Assembly (NCBI GenBank): GCA_964390795.1
Contig: CAYMLQ010000046.1
Span: 1 to 24,722, forward strand
DNA: 24,722 nucleotides
Origin: CAYMLQ01 sp964390795
GTDB lineage: Bacteria > Verrucomicrobiota > Kiritimatiellia > RFP12 > UBA1067
Direction of reading: 5' to 3'
Below, one piece after another: positions 13,915 through 20,968 of this stretch (position 1 is its first letter; each line of letters starts with the position of its first letter). A model generated the notes under the pieces. It saw only the letters and a list, made by a program, of their open reading frames with translations, was not told the origin of the DNA and did not search any database. A program made the position numbers and the translations under genes.

Positions 13915-14835
13915 ATGAGCAAAAAGAAGAAACATGCGCTGCGGACGCCGCTGACCGTCAAGGGCGGCATCCGCGCTCAGAGTCCGCACGGCGGCCACCC
14001 GCGCACGTGGTGGAGCCGGCGCTGGACCGAAGTGCTGGAGAACTTCCGTCTGGGCGCTCGCCTCGGGCGCGGCCGCAACTATGCGGTTTCCGGACAGGTG
14101 TCCGCGCTCTCGATCCAGGGCGGCCGCGTATCCGCGAGCGTGCAAGGCTCCTCGCTGGAGCCGTATGAAAGCGTGATCCTGTTCCAGTGCGTGGAGGGCG
14201 CGGCCAAGGAGCGCATCGTCCAGGCGCTCTGGCGGCGGCCGCTGCTGATCGCGCGGCTGCTGGTGGGCGACCTGCCGTTCGAGATCGAACCGCTCTTCCG
14301 CGCCGAGGGCTGCCCGCTCTTCCCGCAGCGCACCAAAGACCTCACCAGCCGCTGCTCCTGTCCCGACTGGGCGAACCCGTGCAAGCATCTGGCGGCCGTG
14401 TACTTCCTGTTGGGCGAAACCATCACGAAGAACCCGCTGCTCCTGCTCGCCCTGCGGGGGGTCAGCCGGGCGGAGCTGGTGGGGGAAGCGCCTTTCGCGC
14501 CGCCGCTGCCGGCGGCGGAGTCCGCGTCCGAGACGCCGCCCGCGAGCGAGGGCTTCTACGGGACGCCGCGGCCCGCGTTCGACGATTACGGGGCCGCCCC
14601 GAAGGCGTCCACGCCCGCGCCCCTGATCCACCGGCTCGGCCCTTTGCCGTTCTGGCGCGGCCAGGAGCGCTTCACCGACACGCTGGAGCATCTCTACGCG
14701 CGGGCGTCGACGCGCGGGTGGACGGTCTGGTCGGGCGAGCCTCTCGACGTGCGCCGCGAGGAGGAGAAAATCATCATCCGGGGTGCGAACCTGCACCTCA
14801 AGCACCATCGGATGCGCGTTGACACGTCGATGTGA
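13915..14835 (+). CDS. SWIM zinc-finger protein
   Basis: A 306-residue protein with a SWIM finger RCSCPDWANPCKH, i.e. C147-x-C149-x6-C156-x-H158, a zinc-binding fold that contacts DNA or protein. The N-terminus is basic (MSKKKKHALRTP) and contains the WWSRRWTEVLE stretch seen in SWIM proteins that accompany SNF2 helicases. An Ala/Pro-rich linker (about 195-240) precedes a short C-terminal region (LPFWRGQERFTDTLEHLYARA). It lies 35 bases after the SNF2 gene and 10 bases before the cysteine-rich gene, so the three are probably one transcript. By context it would be an accessory subunit or targeting factor of the helicase. The biochemical role of such pairs is not established. Confidence 0.9.
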   Translation: MSKKKKHALRTPLTVKGGIRAQSPHGGHPRTWWSRRWTEVLENFRLGARLGRGRNYAVSGQVSALSIQGGRVSASVQGSSLEPYESVILFQCVEGAAKERIVQALWRRPLLIARLLVGDLPFEIEPLFRAEGCPLFPQRTKDLTSRCSCPDWANPCKHLAAVYFLLGETITKNPLLLLALRGVSRAELVGEAPFAPPLPAAESASETPPASEGFYGTPRPAFDDYGAAPKASTPAPLIHRLGPLPFWRGQERFTDTLEHLYARASTRGWTVWSGEPLDVRREEEKIIIRGANLHLKHHRMRVDTSM

Positions 14836-14845
14836 GGAGTCCCCC

Positions 14846-15340
14846 ATGACCTGCCAGGACTTCAGACAAGGCTGCTGCGGCTGCTGCGTGAACATGCGCT
14901 GGCGGCCCGAGCGGCTCGCCGCCTATCTCGACGCGAACACGCGCGCGGCCGAGACGTATCTCCGGCCGGGCCGGCGCCCGCGCCTGCGGGATCTCGTGCG
15001 CCTGCATCTGTCGCGCGGCGGGTGGCGCGACCATCTGCTGGCGGCGTGGCTGGTGCCGCTGACGCTGGGGCTCAGCGCGTGGTATTGGAAGCGGTGTTAC
15101 GGGAGCTGCTGTTTCGCGGGGTATCTCGACCGTGCCGAGGGGCGGGTGGGCTGCCTGATCCACCCGGCGCGGGTGGGCGGGCCGGACCTGCGCCGACACG
15201 CCTTCCCGCTCCTCCCGACGCTGGGCTGCAACCGTACGCTGCTCTGCCCGATGCTCGAAGCCGGAGGCGTCCCGCAGGGCGCTGGCTGGCAGGCTGTTTC
15301 GCAGGCTGGCGCCGCCAGCCTGCAACAAAGGAGGAGTTAG
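14846..15340 (+). CDS. cysteine-rich protein of unknown function
   Basis: This 164-residue protein holds eleven cysteines in two clusters: C3, C10, C11, C13, C14 near the N-terminus, and C84, C88, C89, C103, C128, C134 in the second half (motifs GCCGCCVN, CYGSCCFAGYL, GCLIHP, LGCNRTLLCP). The spacing suggests bound metal (zinc or an iron-sulfur cluster), but I do not recognise the family. A weakly hydrophobic stretch (62-82) is not a clear membrane span. GAGGAG precedes the ATG at 14846, 10 bases after the SWIM stop, so it is likely co-transcribed with SNF2 and SWIM. The last ~25 residues are encoded by a palindromic repeat (15301-15323), so the original C-terminus may have been extended. Confidence 0.7.
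   Translation: MTCQDFRQGCCGCCVNMRWRPERLAAYLDANTRAAETYLRPGRRPRLRDLVRLHLSRGGWRDHLLAAWLVPLTLGLSAWYWKRCYGSCCFAGYLDRAEGRVGCLIHPARVGGPDLRRHAFPLLPTLGCNRTLLCPMLEAGGVPQGAGWQAVSQAGAASLQQRRS
15301..15323. repeat. palindrome at the end of the Cys-rich gene
   Basis: GCAGGCTGGC (15301-15310) and GCCAGCCTGC (15314-15323) form a 10-bp perfect stem with a 3-base loop, preceded by a related CTGGCAGGCTG. It lies inside the last codons of the cysteine-rich gene. No T-run follows directly (a T5 occurs at 15343-15347), so terminator activity is only possible. Confidence 0.65.
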
Positions 15341-15363
15341 GATTTTTGCTGGTATGTTTGACC

Positions 15364-15405
15364 TTGCAATTGCCATCGCGTAAGAGTATTTTATCAATGC
15401 GATGG
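15364..15405 (+). promoter_or_regulatory. candidate Tad-operon promoter and hairpin
   Basis: TTGCAA (15364-15369) and TATTTT (15387-15392) are 17 bases apart, a weak sigma-70-like pair. CCATCGC (15373-15379) and GCGATGG (15399-15405) form a 7-bp inverted repeat spanning the -10 and the expected start. This is the only AT-rich gap between the SNF2 group and the pilus genes, so it is a reasonable place for the operon promoter and an operator. Confidence 0.35.
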
Positions 15406-15422
15406 TTTTGGAGTATGTAAAG

Positions 15423-15698
15423 ATGGCATCGATAAAGGGCATACCGGTCGTGAAGCGCTGGCTATTCGGGCGCGGCCGCTTGAGCGAAGAACGCGGCGAT
15501 GTGCTGATGGAGTATGTGCTGATCACGATGATCATCATTCTTCCGCTGGTGGGCGTTTCAGTCGGGCTGGTGAATGTCAGCGGGCAGACGTTCTCGCCGG
15601 ATGGCCCGGTTGCGGGCAACGACTTCGGACTTTTAGGGAATGCGTTTGTGCAACGGTATCGGATGGTCATGAGCGGTCTTTGCCTGCCGCTGCCGTGA
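15423..15698 (+). CDS. Flp-type prepilin 1
   Basis: This 91-residue protein has a Flp/type IVb prepilin signature: a basic leader (MASIKGIPVVKRWLFGRG), then G25|DVLMEY, i.e. cleavage after Gly with Glu at +5 and Tyr at +6, then a hydrophobic helix (LITMIIILPLVGVSVG). After processing by CpaA the mature part would be about 66 residues. The tail beyond the helix is longer than in short Flp subunits and not hydrophobic, so this could be a minor or adhesin-like pilin. I chose the ATG at 15423 because GGAG lies 9 bases before it; an upstream in-frame ATG at 15402 has no such site. It is the first gene of the Tad locus. Confidence 0.8.
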   Translation: MASIKGIPVVKRWLFGRGRLSEERGDVLMEYVLITMIIILPLVGVSVGLVNVSGQTFSPDGPVAGNDFGLLGNAFVQRYRMVMSGLCLPLP

Positions 15699-15761
15699 CG
15701 CGTCCAATCGGTACGAAAAAGGGGCAGGCATCGGGCGAGTATTTCGCCAAAGGAGAAGAAC

Positions 15762-16040
15762 ATGAAGAGCAAGATGAAGAAGGTGTTGTGCCGGCTGCTG
15801 GGCGACCGCGCAGGCGGCGTGATGATGGAATACGTCATTCTGGCCGTGCTGATCGCGGCGGCGGCTGTCGTGGCCGTCATGTACTTTGGCCGCGGCGTGG
15901 TCACTAACATGTCGACGTCGACCCACGCCATGGCGGGCGAGTCGGGCTCCGCCTCCACGAGCACGCAAAAAGCGAAAACGGATGCGACTGCAGCGGAGAC
16001 GCAGAACGAGGCTTATCGCCGCGAGCATGCGGACCGGTAG
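15762..16040 (+). CDS. flp: Flp-type prepilin 2
   Basis: A 92-residue prepilin with leader MKSKMKKVLCRLLGDRAG, then G18|GVMMEY (Glu +5, Tyr +6) and a hydrophobic helix (VILAVLIAAAAVVAVMYFG). A Ser/Thr/Ala/Glu-rich hydrophilic tail follows (STSTHAMAGESGSAS and on). The strong AAAGGAG ribosome site and compact helix suggest this is the major pilus subunit. It is followed by the prepilin peptidase 27 bases downstream. The Ser/Thr-rich tail is a possible modification site, by analogy with glycosylated Flp pilins (inference). Confidence 0.88.
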   Translation: MKSKMKKVLCRLLGDRAGGVMMEYVILAVLIAAAAVVAVMYFGRGVVTNMSTSTHAMAGESGSASTSTQKAKTDATAAETQNEAYRREHADR

Positions 16041-16067
16041 CCTGATCGGAACGGAAGACGACAGCCT

Positions 16068-16595
16068 ATGCCCCTCCCGTCACTCTGGTGGATTCCCCTG
16101 CTTTTCGGGTCGGTGTGGGGCAGCATCCTGTCCTATTACGACCTCCGGTGGCGGATCCTTCCAAACTGGCTGACGTTGGGCGGGGCTGTCGTGGCGTTGG
16201 CGGGCCGTTTGGGCTTCGGCGGGTGGCCGTTCCTTTTGGACGGTTTCGCGGCGGCGGCGGGAGCGGGCGCGTTTCTGCTCCTCCCGTTTCTGCTGCGTGG
16301 CGCGGGCGGCGGAGATGTGAAGATGCTCTTCGCCGCCGGCGCGATTGTCGGGTGGGGCAAGCTGCTGCTGCTGCTCTGGGTCACCTCGCTGGCGGGGCTG
16401 GTGATGGGCGTGCTGATGTTGGTGTCGGGCCATCTCAACGGCGCGCGCCTCAAGCACCTTGCGCGGTGCGCCTTTGACTGGCGCTATGACCGCCAGGCAG
16501 GAGCCTCGGTCCTGCCGCCGAAAGAGTCGGCGCAGGTTCGCATTCCGTTCAGTGTGCCCATCGCGGTCGGACTGATTGTGGCGCTGGCGTGGTGA
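16068..16595 (+). CDS. cpaA: prepilin peptidase, CpaA/TadV type
   Basis: This 175-residue inner-membrane aspartic protease (A24 family) would cleave the Flp, TadE and TadG leaders after the conserved glycine. The catalytic aspartates are D25 (SYYDLRWRILPNWL) and D83 in GGGD (80-83, the GxGD motif). It has about four to five membrane helices and lacks the N-terminal methylase domain of PilD, as expected for the short TadV form. GGAAG precedes the ATG. It lies between the Flp genes and the first TadE gene. Confidence 0.93.
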   Translation: MPLPSLWWIPLLFGSVWGSILSYYDLRWRILPNWLTLGGAVVALAGRLGFGGWPFLLDGFAAAAGAGAFLLLPFLLRGAGGGDVKMLFAAGAIVGWGKLLLLLWVTSLAGLVMGVLMLVSGHLNGARLKHLARCAFDWRYDRQAGASVLPPKESAQVRIPFSVPIAVGLIVALAW

Positions 16596-16617
16596 TAGCG
16601 ATCCTACAGGATGTCGC

Positions 16618-17307
16618 GTGATTGACATGACGGTCTCACACAGAGGAAAAAGACTTCCGGGTGGTGCGTACCGGGTGGCGCGGGCTCTCCGAGCCTGCGT
16701 TGCGGACGCCTCGGGGAGGCGTCCCCACCGTCTGTGCGCCGGCTCGGTGATGATGGAGTTCGTCATCGCGTTTCCGCTCATCCTGACGCTGATGCTGGCC
16801 TGCATGCAGTTCGCGCACATGTGGATGGCCAAGCAGGTGGTACACTACGCGGCCTACTGTGCGGCCCGCGCGGCGCTGGTGTGCCATACGACTGAGAATA
16901 CGAGCGCGCCAGGCGTCATCAGCGTTTGCGAGCAGGCCGCCGAGCAGGTCTGCGCGTGGATTTCGATCGGGAGCCGCGCGGGTGAGCCGGACAGGCAGAT
17001 ACCGGGCTGGGGCGCGATCCCCGATTCCGGCGGCGTGGGACGCAAAACCACGGTGGCGATCGCCGCGGTGGGGCAGTGGAACGTCCGGGCGACCGTGACG
17101 TTCGATTTCGCGCTGGTCTTTCCGCTGGTCGGGCCGATGATCGGCTACGGGATGAACCCGTGGCTGCGCGGTCAGGAGTACGTGAACCAGCGCGTTGACC
17201 CCACGGGCAATATCGGCGCTGCGGATGTGGTCAATTATCCGCACATCCGGTTTACCGAGGTGGTCGTTTTGCCTAAACCCTATGTGACGCAGCCGAGAAT
17301 GTGGTAA
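16618..17307 (+). CDS. tadE: TadE-like pseudopilin 1
   Basis: A 229-residue protein with a prepilin-type cleavage site G42|SVMMEF (Glu +5, Phe +6), a hydrophobic helix (VIAFPLILTLMLACMQFAHMWM) and the TadE-like QVVHYAAYCAARAALV segment, then a ~150-residue periplasmic part. I start it at the GTG at 16618, which has AGGA 6 bases upstream; the ATG at 16627 is an alternative. The leader of ~42 residues is unusually long. Its residues 28-37 are encoded by a copy of the palindromic intergenic repeat (16701-16728), so the leader seems to have grown by repeat insertion. TadE-like proteins are minor pseudopilins needed for Flp pilus assembly. Confidence 0.85.
   Translation: MIDMTVSHRGKRLPGGAYRVARALRACVADASGRRPHRLCAGSVMMEFVIAFPLILTLMLACMQFAHMWMAKQVVHYAAYCAARAALVCHTTENTSAPGVISVCEQAAEQVCAWISIGSRAGEPDRQIPGWGAIPDSGGVGRKTTVAIAAVGQWNVRATVTFDFALVFPLVGPMIGYGMNPWLRGQEYVNQRVDPTGNIGAADVVNYPHIRFTEVVVLPKPYVTQPRMW
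16701..16728. repeat. intergenic-type palindrome inside tadE
   Basis: TGCGGACGCCT-CGGGG-AGGCGTCC-CCACC matches the repeat at 2094-2123 and 1771-1797 except for one missing base and one substitution. The arms 16704-16711 and 16717-16724 are perfect. It lies in frame within the TadE leader. Confidence 0.8.
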
Positions 17308-17327
17308 TCAATGCCAGTCTGGTGACT

Positions 17328-18902
17328 ATGCTGAACGCCGTGAACAGAGCCGCGCTGCGGTTATGGAAAGAGGAGAGCGGGGTCGTCCTGGCCCTGACGG
17401 TGATCGTCTTTCTCTCGATCTTCATGATGGCCAGCGCGATCTTTACGGGGGGCGAGACCATCCGGCAGCGTATCGAACTCCAGAACGCCGCCGACGCGGC
17501 CGCCTACTCCGCGGCCATCGTGCAGGCGGACTGCAACAGCCGCCTGGCGGCGATCAACCGCGCGATGTCGTGGACCTATGCGCAGATGGTCCGGATGGAG
17601 ATGGACTACGTGGTCGACAAATGGCTGTGGCTGACGCTTAAAAGGTGGAAAGCCGACAATGATAGCATGCGAATTTATAATATACCCAGTTGTAACAGGG
17701 GCGTGCCCTATTATGTGACCGGCAAGGGCGCTGTCGTCGGAAACAGCATCAGCCATAAGCGGATCGTGCTCAACAATCATCACTGGGTGACGTACGACCA
17801 GATTGAAAGCGCCCGGACGCAGGCCGCGGCGCAGGACAAGAGTTATACGGCTCTGGCCGATCCCATCGATAAATGCCGGACGCAGATCGACCAGATGAAC
17901 GCCAAGGAGAAGGAGCTGCTCCAAAAACTGCCGGGGCGGATCGAGAAGACGGTGGAGGAGACCCTGAGGGCGAACACACGGGACACGTGGAACGACGGAT
18001 TTGCCGGCGGCGCCCGGATGCAGTATGTGCTCAGGCAGGAGACGCAGCCCGAGCAGAACAATTTCCGGGTGCTGGGTCTTGCTGACGAAGAGGATTTCCT
18101 GCGGCACGCCGGCTACATTCCCAATCAGGGACAGCACGCGAGCGACGTCTTCAAGAAGGGTACCGATACCTGGTTTGTGAAACAGTATCTGGACGGAGGG
18201 CCGCCCGGCATCCAGCGCGGGTATAGGCGGGGCCACCCGATCTTGATCTCCGAGTGGGATTGGACCAGTTCGATCTGGGTCGTCATCCAGGGCGTCTGTA
18301 CGATCAACCCGGCCCTCACCATCTCGGGCTCCAGCTTCGTCAAGGGCGATGATCCGGAAATTTACGATTTTCAGTCAACCCGGTACTACAACACCGCCGT
18401 GGCCAAGCCGCAGGTTCTGAAAGAGGAGTACTTCGCCAAAGGAGGCAGCCTGCTGGTCGGGCTGACGCGGCGGCTGAACAACCCGCTGCAGTTCATGATT
18501 ACGGGCGATCTCGGCATCTTCAGACCCTTCACCCTGAACGGCGGCAACCGCTCCATGTGGACGGTATCGGCGGCGATCGCGGGTTACAAACACCCGTCTG
18601 CGGTCAATGCCATAGGCCAGTACGAGGTGACGTACGAGGATAACCGATACGAGAAGCTGTGGAACCTGAAGACGAGCGACTGGGACGCCACGCTGCTGCC
18701 GCTGCACCGGGCCTGGGCCAAAGGCAAGAACCACGCGTGGACGGGAACTACCGCGGGAGAGATTTTGAACGCGGTGAGGGGCGGGCCGTGGAGACCGCTC
18801 TACGGCGGCGGCGGGGGTCTTGGCGCGCAGGGTGCCCCGAAAGGCATGAGCGAGGGTGCCGAGGTCTCGTACGGCGCCGCCGAAGGCTGGGTGTTGCATT
18901 GA
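17328..18902 (+). CDS. tadG: TadG-like Flp pilus assembly protein
   Basis: A 524-residue protein with a short basic N-terminus, then SG18|VVLALTVIVFLSIFMMASA, and the segment IELQNAADAAAYSAA (50-63) that marks the TadG-like N-terminal domain. The rest is a large extracytoplasmic region, with a Gln/Lys/Glu-rich stretch near 165-215 that may be helical and a Gly-rich C-terminus. Unlike the other prepilin-like proteins here it lacks Glu at +5. It could start at the GTG at 17301, which overlaps the tadE stop, or the ATG at 17328; neither has a strong ribosome site, so translation may be coupled. In the Tad system TadG is a membrane-anchored assembly factor or minor pseudopilin. Confidence 0.8.
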   Translation: MLNAVNRAALRLWKEESGVVLALTVIVFLSIFMMASAIFTGGETIRQRIELQNAADAAAYSAAIVQADCNSRLAAINRAMSWTYAQMVRMEMDYVVDKWLWLTLKRWKADNDSMRIYNIPSCNRGVPYYVTGKGAVVGNSISHKRIVLNNHHWVTYDQIESARTQAAAQDKSYTALADPIDKCRTQIDQMNAKEKELLQKLPGRIEKTVEETLRANTRDTWNDGFAGGARMQYVLRQETQPEQNNFRVLGLADEEDFLRHAGYIPNQGQHASDVFKKGTDTWFVKQYLDGGPPGIQRGYRRGHPILISEWDWTSSIWVVIQGVCTINPALTISGSSFVKGDDPEIYDFQSTRYYNTAVAKPQVLKEEYFAKGGSLLVGLTRRLNNPLQFMITGDLGIFRPFTLNGGNRSMWTVSAAIAGYKHPSAVNAIGQYEVTYEDNRYEKLWNLKTSDWDATLLPLHRAWAKGKNHAWTGTTAGEILNAVRGGPWRPLYGGGGGLGAQGAPKGMSEGAEVSYGAAEGWVLH

Positions 18903-18922
18903 GAAGACGAAAGGAGGCCGGC

Positions 18923-19057
18923 ATGAAGGGTCCGTTGATGACGGTGGTCTTGGTTCTTGGGCTGAGCGCCCTGTGGGCCGCACAGGCCCGCGCGGAGAAT
19001 GTGAGCCAGGGAGAGGAGTATACGCGGTTCCCTCAGTTCGTCGAGTGGAGCGCGTGA
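18923..19057 (+). CDS. 44-residue secreted peptide, unknown
   Basis: The very good AAAGGAGG site (18910-18917) precedes ATG 18923. The product is a 44-residue peptide with a textbook signal sequence (MKGPLMTVVLVLGLSALWAAQARA) and a mature part of about 20 residues, acidic and aromatic-rich (ENVSQGEEYTRFPQFVEWSA). It lies between tadG (20 bases upstream) and the second tadE gene. I do not recognise it. It may be a genuine small secreted factor of the pilus, or the surviving start of a longer gene, since 61 bases without a gene follow. Confidence 0.6.
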   Translation: MKGPLMTVVLVLGLSALWAAQARAENVSQGEEYTRFPQFVEWSA

Positions 19058-19118
19058 GCGGCGGTGACGCTTGCTTTAGGCTTGTGAAGTGCGTGGGCGA
19101 GCGGTATCCTATAACAGT

Positions 19119-19724
19119 ATGAATGACGGCGTGATACAGAAACAGGCAAAGCGCAGAAGGAACCAGCGGGGGGCGGTGCTGATGGAGACCGTCATCGCGA
19201 TTCCGCTGTATCTGATCATGCTGGGCGGTATTTTCTGGATTGGCGACCTGACGGTGACGCGGCAGCAACTGTTGATCGCCGACCGGTATGTGGCGTGGAA
19301 CCGGGGGCTGCGTTACGCGGATAAAGGCGCGGTTGACGCTGACACGGTTCACCGGTTGCTGTTCTCTGACAGATTCGGGATACCCAGTCCCGAGCATGTG
19401 CCGACCGCGAGCCAGGCGTCGATTAACGCCGATTATGACTGGTCGCATGGGTCCAGCGGGCAGGTGACGATGCGCGTGACCATGCCGGATTGGGTGCAGT
19501 CCATGGCCAATCTGGGCCAGTTGACTTACAACCTCAGCGAGACGGTGCCGGGGTTTACGGTGCTGCGCGGGAGAGAGCTGGCCAATCAGCGGCACGTCGT
19601 GCTGATGCGGACCGAGGCTGAGGCGAGGCCGCTCTACATCCGCAACAAGTATGGCGTGGCCGCATCCGGCGAGGTGGCGACCCGGTGGACGGGCATCGCG
19701 GGGGAGAAATGGCCGCATGAGTAG
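19119..19724 (+). CDS. TadE-like pseudopilin 2
   Basis: A 201-residue protein with basic leader (QKQAKRRRNQRG), cleavage site G18|AVLMET (Glu +5) and hydrophobic helix (VIAIPLYLIMLGGIFWIG). A mature part of ~160 residues carries the TadE-like RQQLLIADRYVAWNRGLRYA segment. I take the ATG at 19119; a GTG at 19089 is in frame but would add non-family residues. No ribosome site is evident before either. It has the same prepilin motif as Flp2 and TadE1 and should be a substrate of CpaA. Its stop overlaps the next gene's start by 8 bases. Confidence 0.8.
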   Translation: MNDGVIQKQAKRRRNQRGAVLMETVIAIPLYLIMLGGIFWIGDLTVTRQQLLIADRYVAWNRGLRYADKGAVDADTVHRLLFSDRFGIPSPEHVPTASQASINADYDWSHGSSGQVTMRVTMPDWVQSMANLGQLTYNLSETVPGFTVLRGRELANQRHVVLMRTEAEARPLYIRNKYGVAASGEVATRWTGIAGEKWPHE

Positions 19725-20115
19725 CGTGAGGAGCAGCGTGTGCGCGGCGGCGCTGGCGGTCGCGGGCGTGTCTGGGGCGGAGACGCCGCGCGAGTGGCGG
19801 GTGGTGCCGCTGGAGCTGAAGACGGAGTTGGCGTTGCCGCTGCCGCCGCTCGCGCAGGTCACCTCGAACGACCGGTCGGGGAAGACGTGGCAGCAGAGCG
19901 GCGAGATGTGCGGAACCGTGGAAGGGGCGCGGGACGAGTTTGTCCAGGTGCTCAAGTCTAACGGGTGGAAGCTCAGCAAAAGGATCTCCTTGGGGCGCTC
20001 GCGCGAGCGGTCGGAACTGCTGGTTCTGACCACCGCGAAACGCCGTGTGTTGTTCATGGTATGGGAAAAAGAGATTGGAAAATGCGGCTTTGCCTGGGGC
20101 AAGGAGCAGGAGTAG
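19717..20115 (+). CDS. small secreted protein of the Tad locus, unknown
   Basis: A 132-residue protein with a signal peptide (MSSVRSSVCAAALAVAGVSGA) and a mature part of about 110 residues with two cysteines (C65 and C123) that could form a disulfide. A middle segment (EGARDEFVQVLKSNGWKLSKRI) followed by hydrophobic strands (SELLVLTTAKRRVLFMVWEKEI) suggests a small alpha-beta fold. I do not recognise the family. The start overlaps the end of tadE2 and has GGGGAG upstream, so the two are translationally linked. By position and export it is probably a periplasmic Tad component. Confidence 0.7.
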   Translation: MSSVRSSVCAAALAVAGVSGAETPREWRVVPLELKTELALPLPPLAQVTSNDRSGKTWQQSGEMCGTVEGARDEFVQVLKSNGWKLSKRISLGRSRERSELLVLTTAKRRVLFMVWEKEIGKCGFAWGKEQE

Positions 20116-20150
20116 GGGCGGCCCTGTGTGGCCGCCCGTGAAAGGAAAAA

Positions 20151-20957
20151 ATGAAGAACTTTATTCCGTTGATATTGGCGGTGTTGCTGGGGCTTGCGGC
20201 GGTGTTGGCGGTCGGCCGGCTGCTGCAGGCGCGCAAGGAGACGGTGGAGAAAACGACCACGGTGGTGGCCGTGGCCCGAGATCTGAACGCGGGCGATGTC
20301 CTGACGGCCGACTCGATCATGGAGAAGAAGGTTCCCATGTCCGCCCGTCCGGCGCAGGCGATCTTCTGGTCGCGCTCTGAAATGGTGATGGGGCAGAAGG
20401 CGTTGCGTTCCATCGCGCAGGGCGACTACGTGCTGCTTTCGGACGTGGGGTTGTCGCGCAGCATGGCGGAGATTGTCGGCGAGGGCGAGTGGGCGGTTTC
20501 GCTTTCGGTACCGGACGGCGGCATTGCCAAGATTGTCCAGCCGGGCGATGAGGTCGCGGTGATCGGAACCTTTAAGATCACCAGCCCCGTGGCCTCTGCG
20601 GATCTGTCTTCCAAGCCGCAAGAAGTTTCACAGTTGGCCACTCTGGTGCTGTTTCCGCGCGTGCGGGTGCTGGACGTGGGGCAGCAGTCGAAAGAAAACG
20701 GGGACGCAGCGGGCGGAAACCTGATTCTGTCGCTGCCGCCCCGCGAGGCCCAGGTTCTCGTGGCCGCGCAGCTGAACGCGCAGCTGACGCTCGCGTTGCG
20801 CAGGCCGGGTGACGCCGCAGCCATCAACCGGCTGGACACCGGGATGGTGGACGCGACGACCTTTGCCAAGTTGTTGAAGGGGTTAACCGTTGTTGAACTG
20901 CCTGCCGTTCCGGGCGAGGTGAAGGCCTCAGCCCAAACGAAGGGTGTCGAAAAATAG
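20151..20957 (+). CDS. cpaB: Flp pilus assembly protein CpaB/RcpC
   Basis: A 268-residue protein with an N-terminal membrane anchor (FIPLILAVLLGLAAVLAVGRLL, about 4-25), then a SAF domain (about 38-102; VVAVARDLNAGDVLTADSI, GQKALRSIAQGDYVL) and the CpaB/RcpC C-terminal region (VSLSVPDGGIAKIVQPGDEVAVIGTF near 120-145). CpaB works in the periplasm with the secretin CpaC to form the outer-membrane exit of the pilus. AAAGGA precedes the ATG. cpaC follows 11 bases downstream, the usual cpaB-cpaC order. Confidence 0.93.
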   Translation: MKNFIPLILAVLLGLAAVLAVGRLLQARKETVEKTTTVVAVARDLNAGDVLTADSIMEKKVPMSARPAQAIFWSRSEMVMGQKALRSIAQGDYVLLSDVGLSRSMAEIVGEGEWAVSLSVPDGGIAKIVQPGDEVAVIGTFKITSPVASADLSSKPQEVSQLATLVLFPRVRVLDVGQQSKENGDAAGGNLILSLPPREAQVLVAAQLNAQLTLALRRPGDAAAINRLDTGMVDATTFAKLLKGLTVVELPAVPGEVKASAQTKGVEK

Positions 20958-20968
20958 GAGGAAAGACG

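Noticed and set aside
15301..15323. Intrinsic terminator after the Cys-rich gene
   Set aside because: The stem is strong but lies within the coding frame and is followed by AACAAAGG rather than a T-run. It is kept only as a repeat.
18375..20621. 748-codon minus-strand ORF across the Tad locus
   Set aside because: It spans parts of several well-supported plus-strand genes. Its His/Arg/Pro-rich composition marks it as a shadow.
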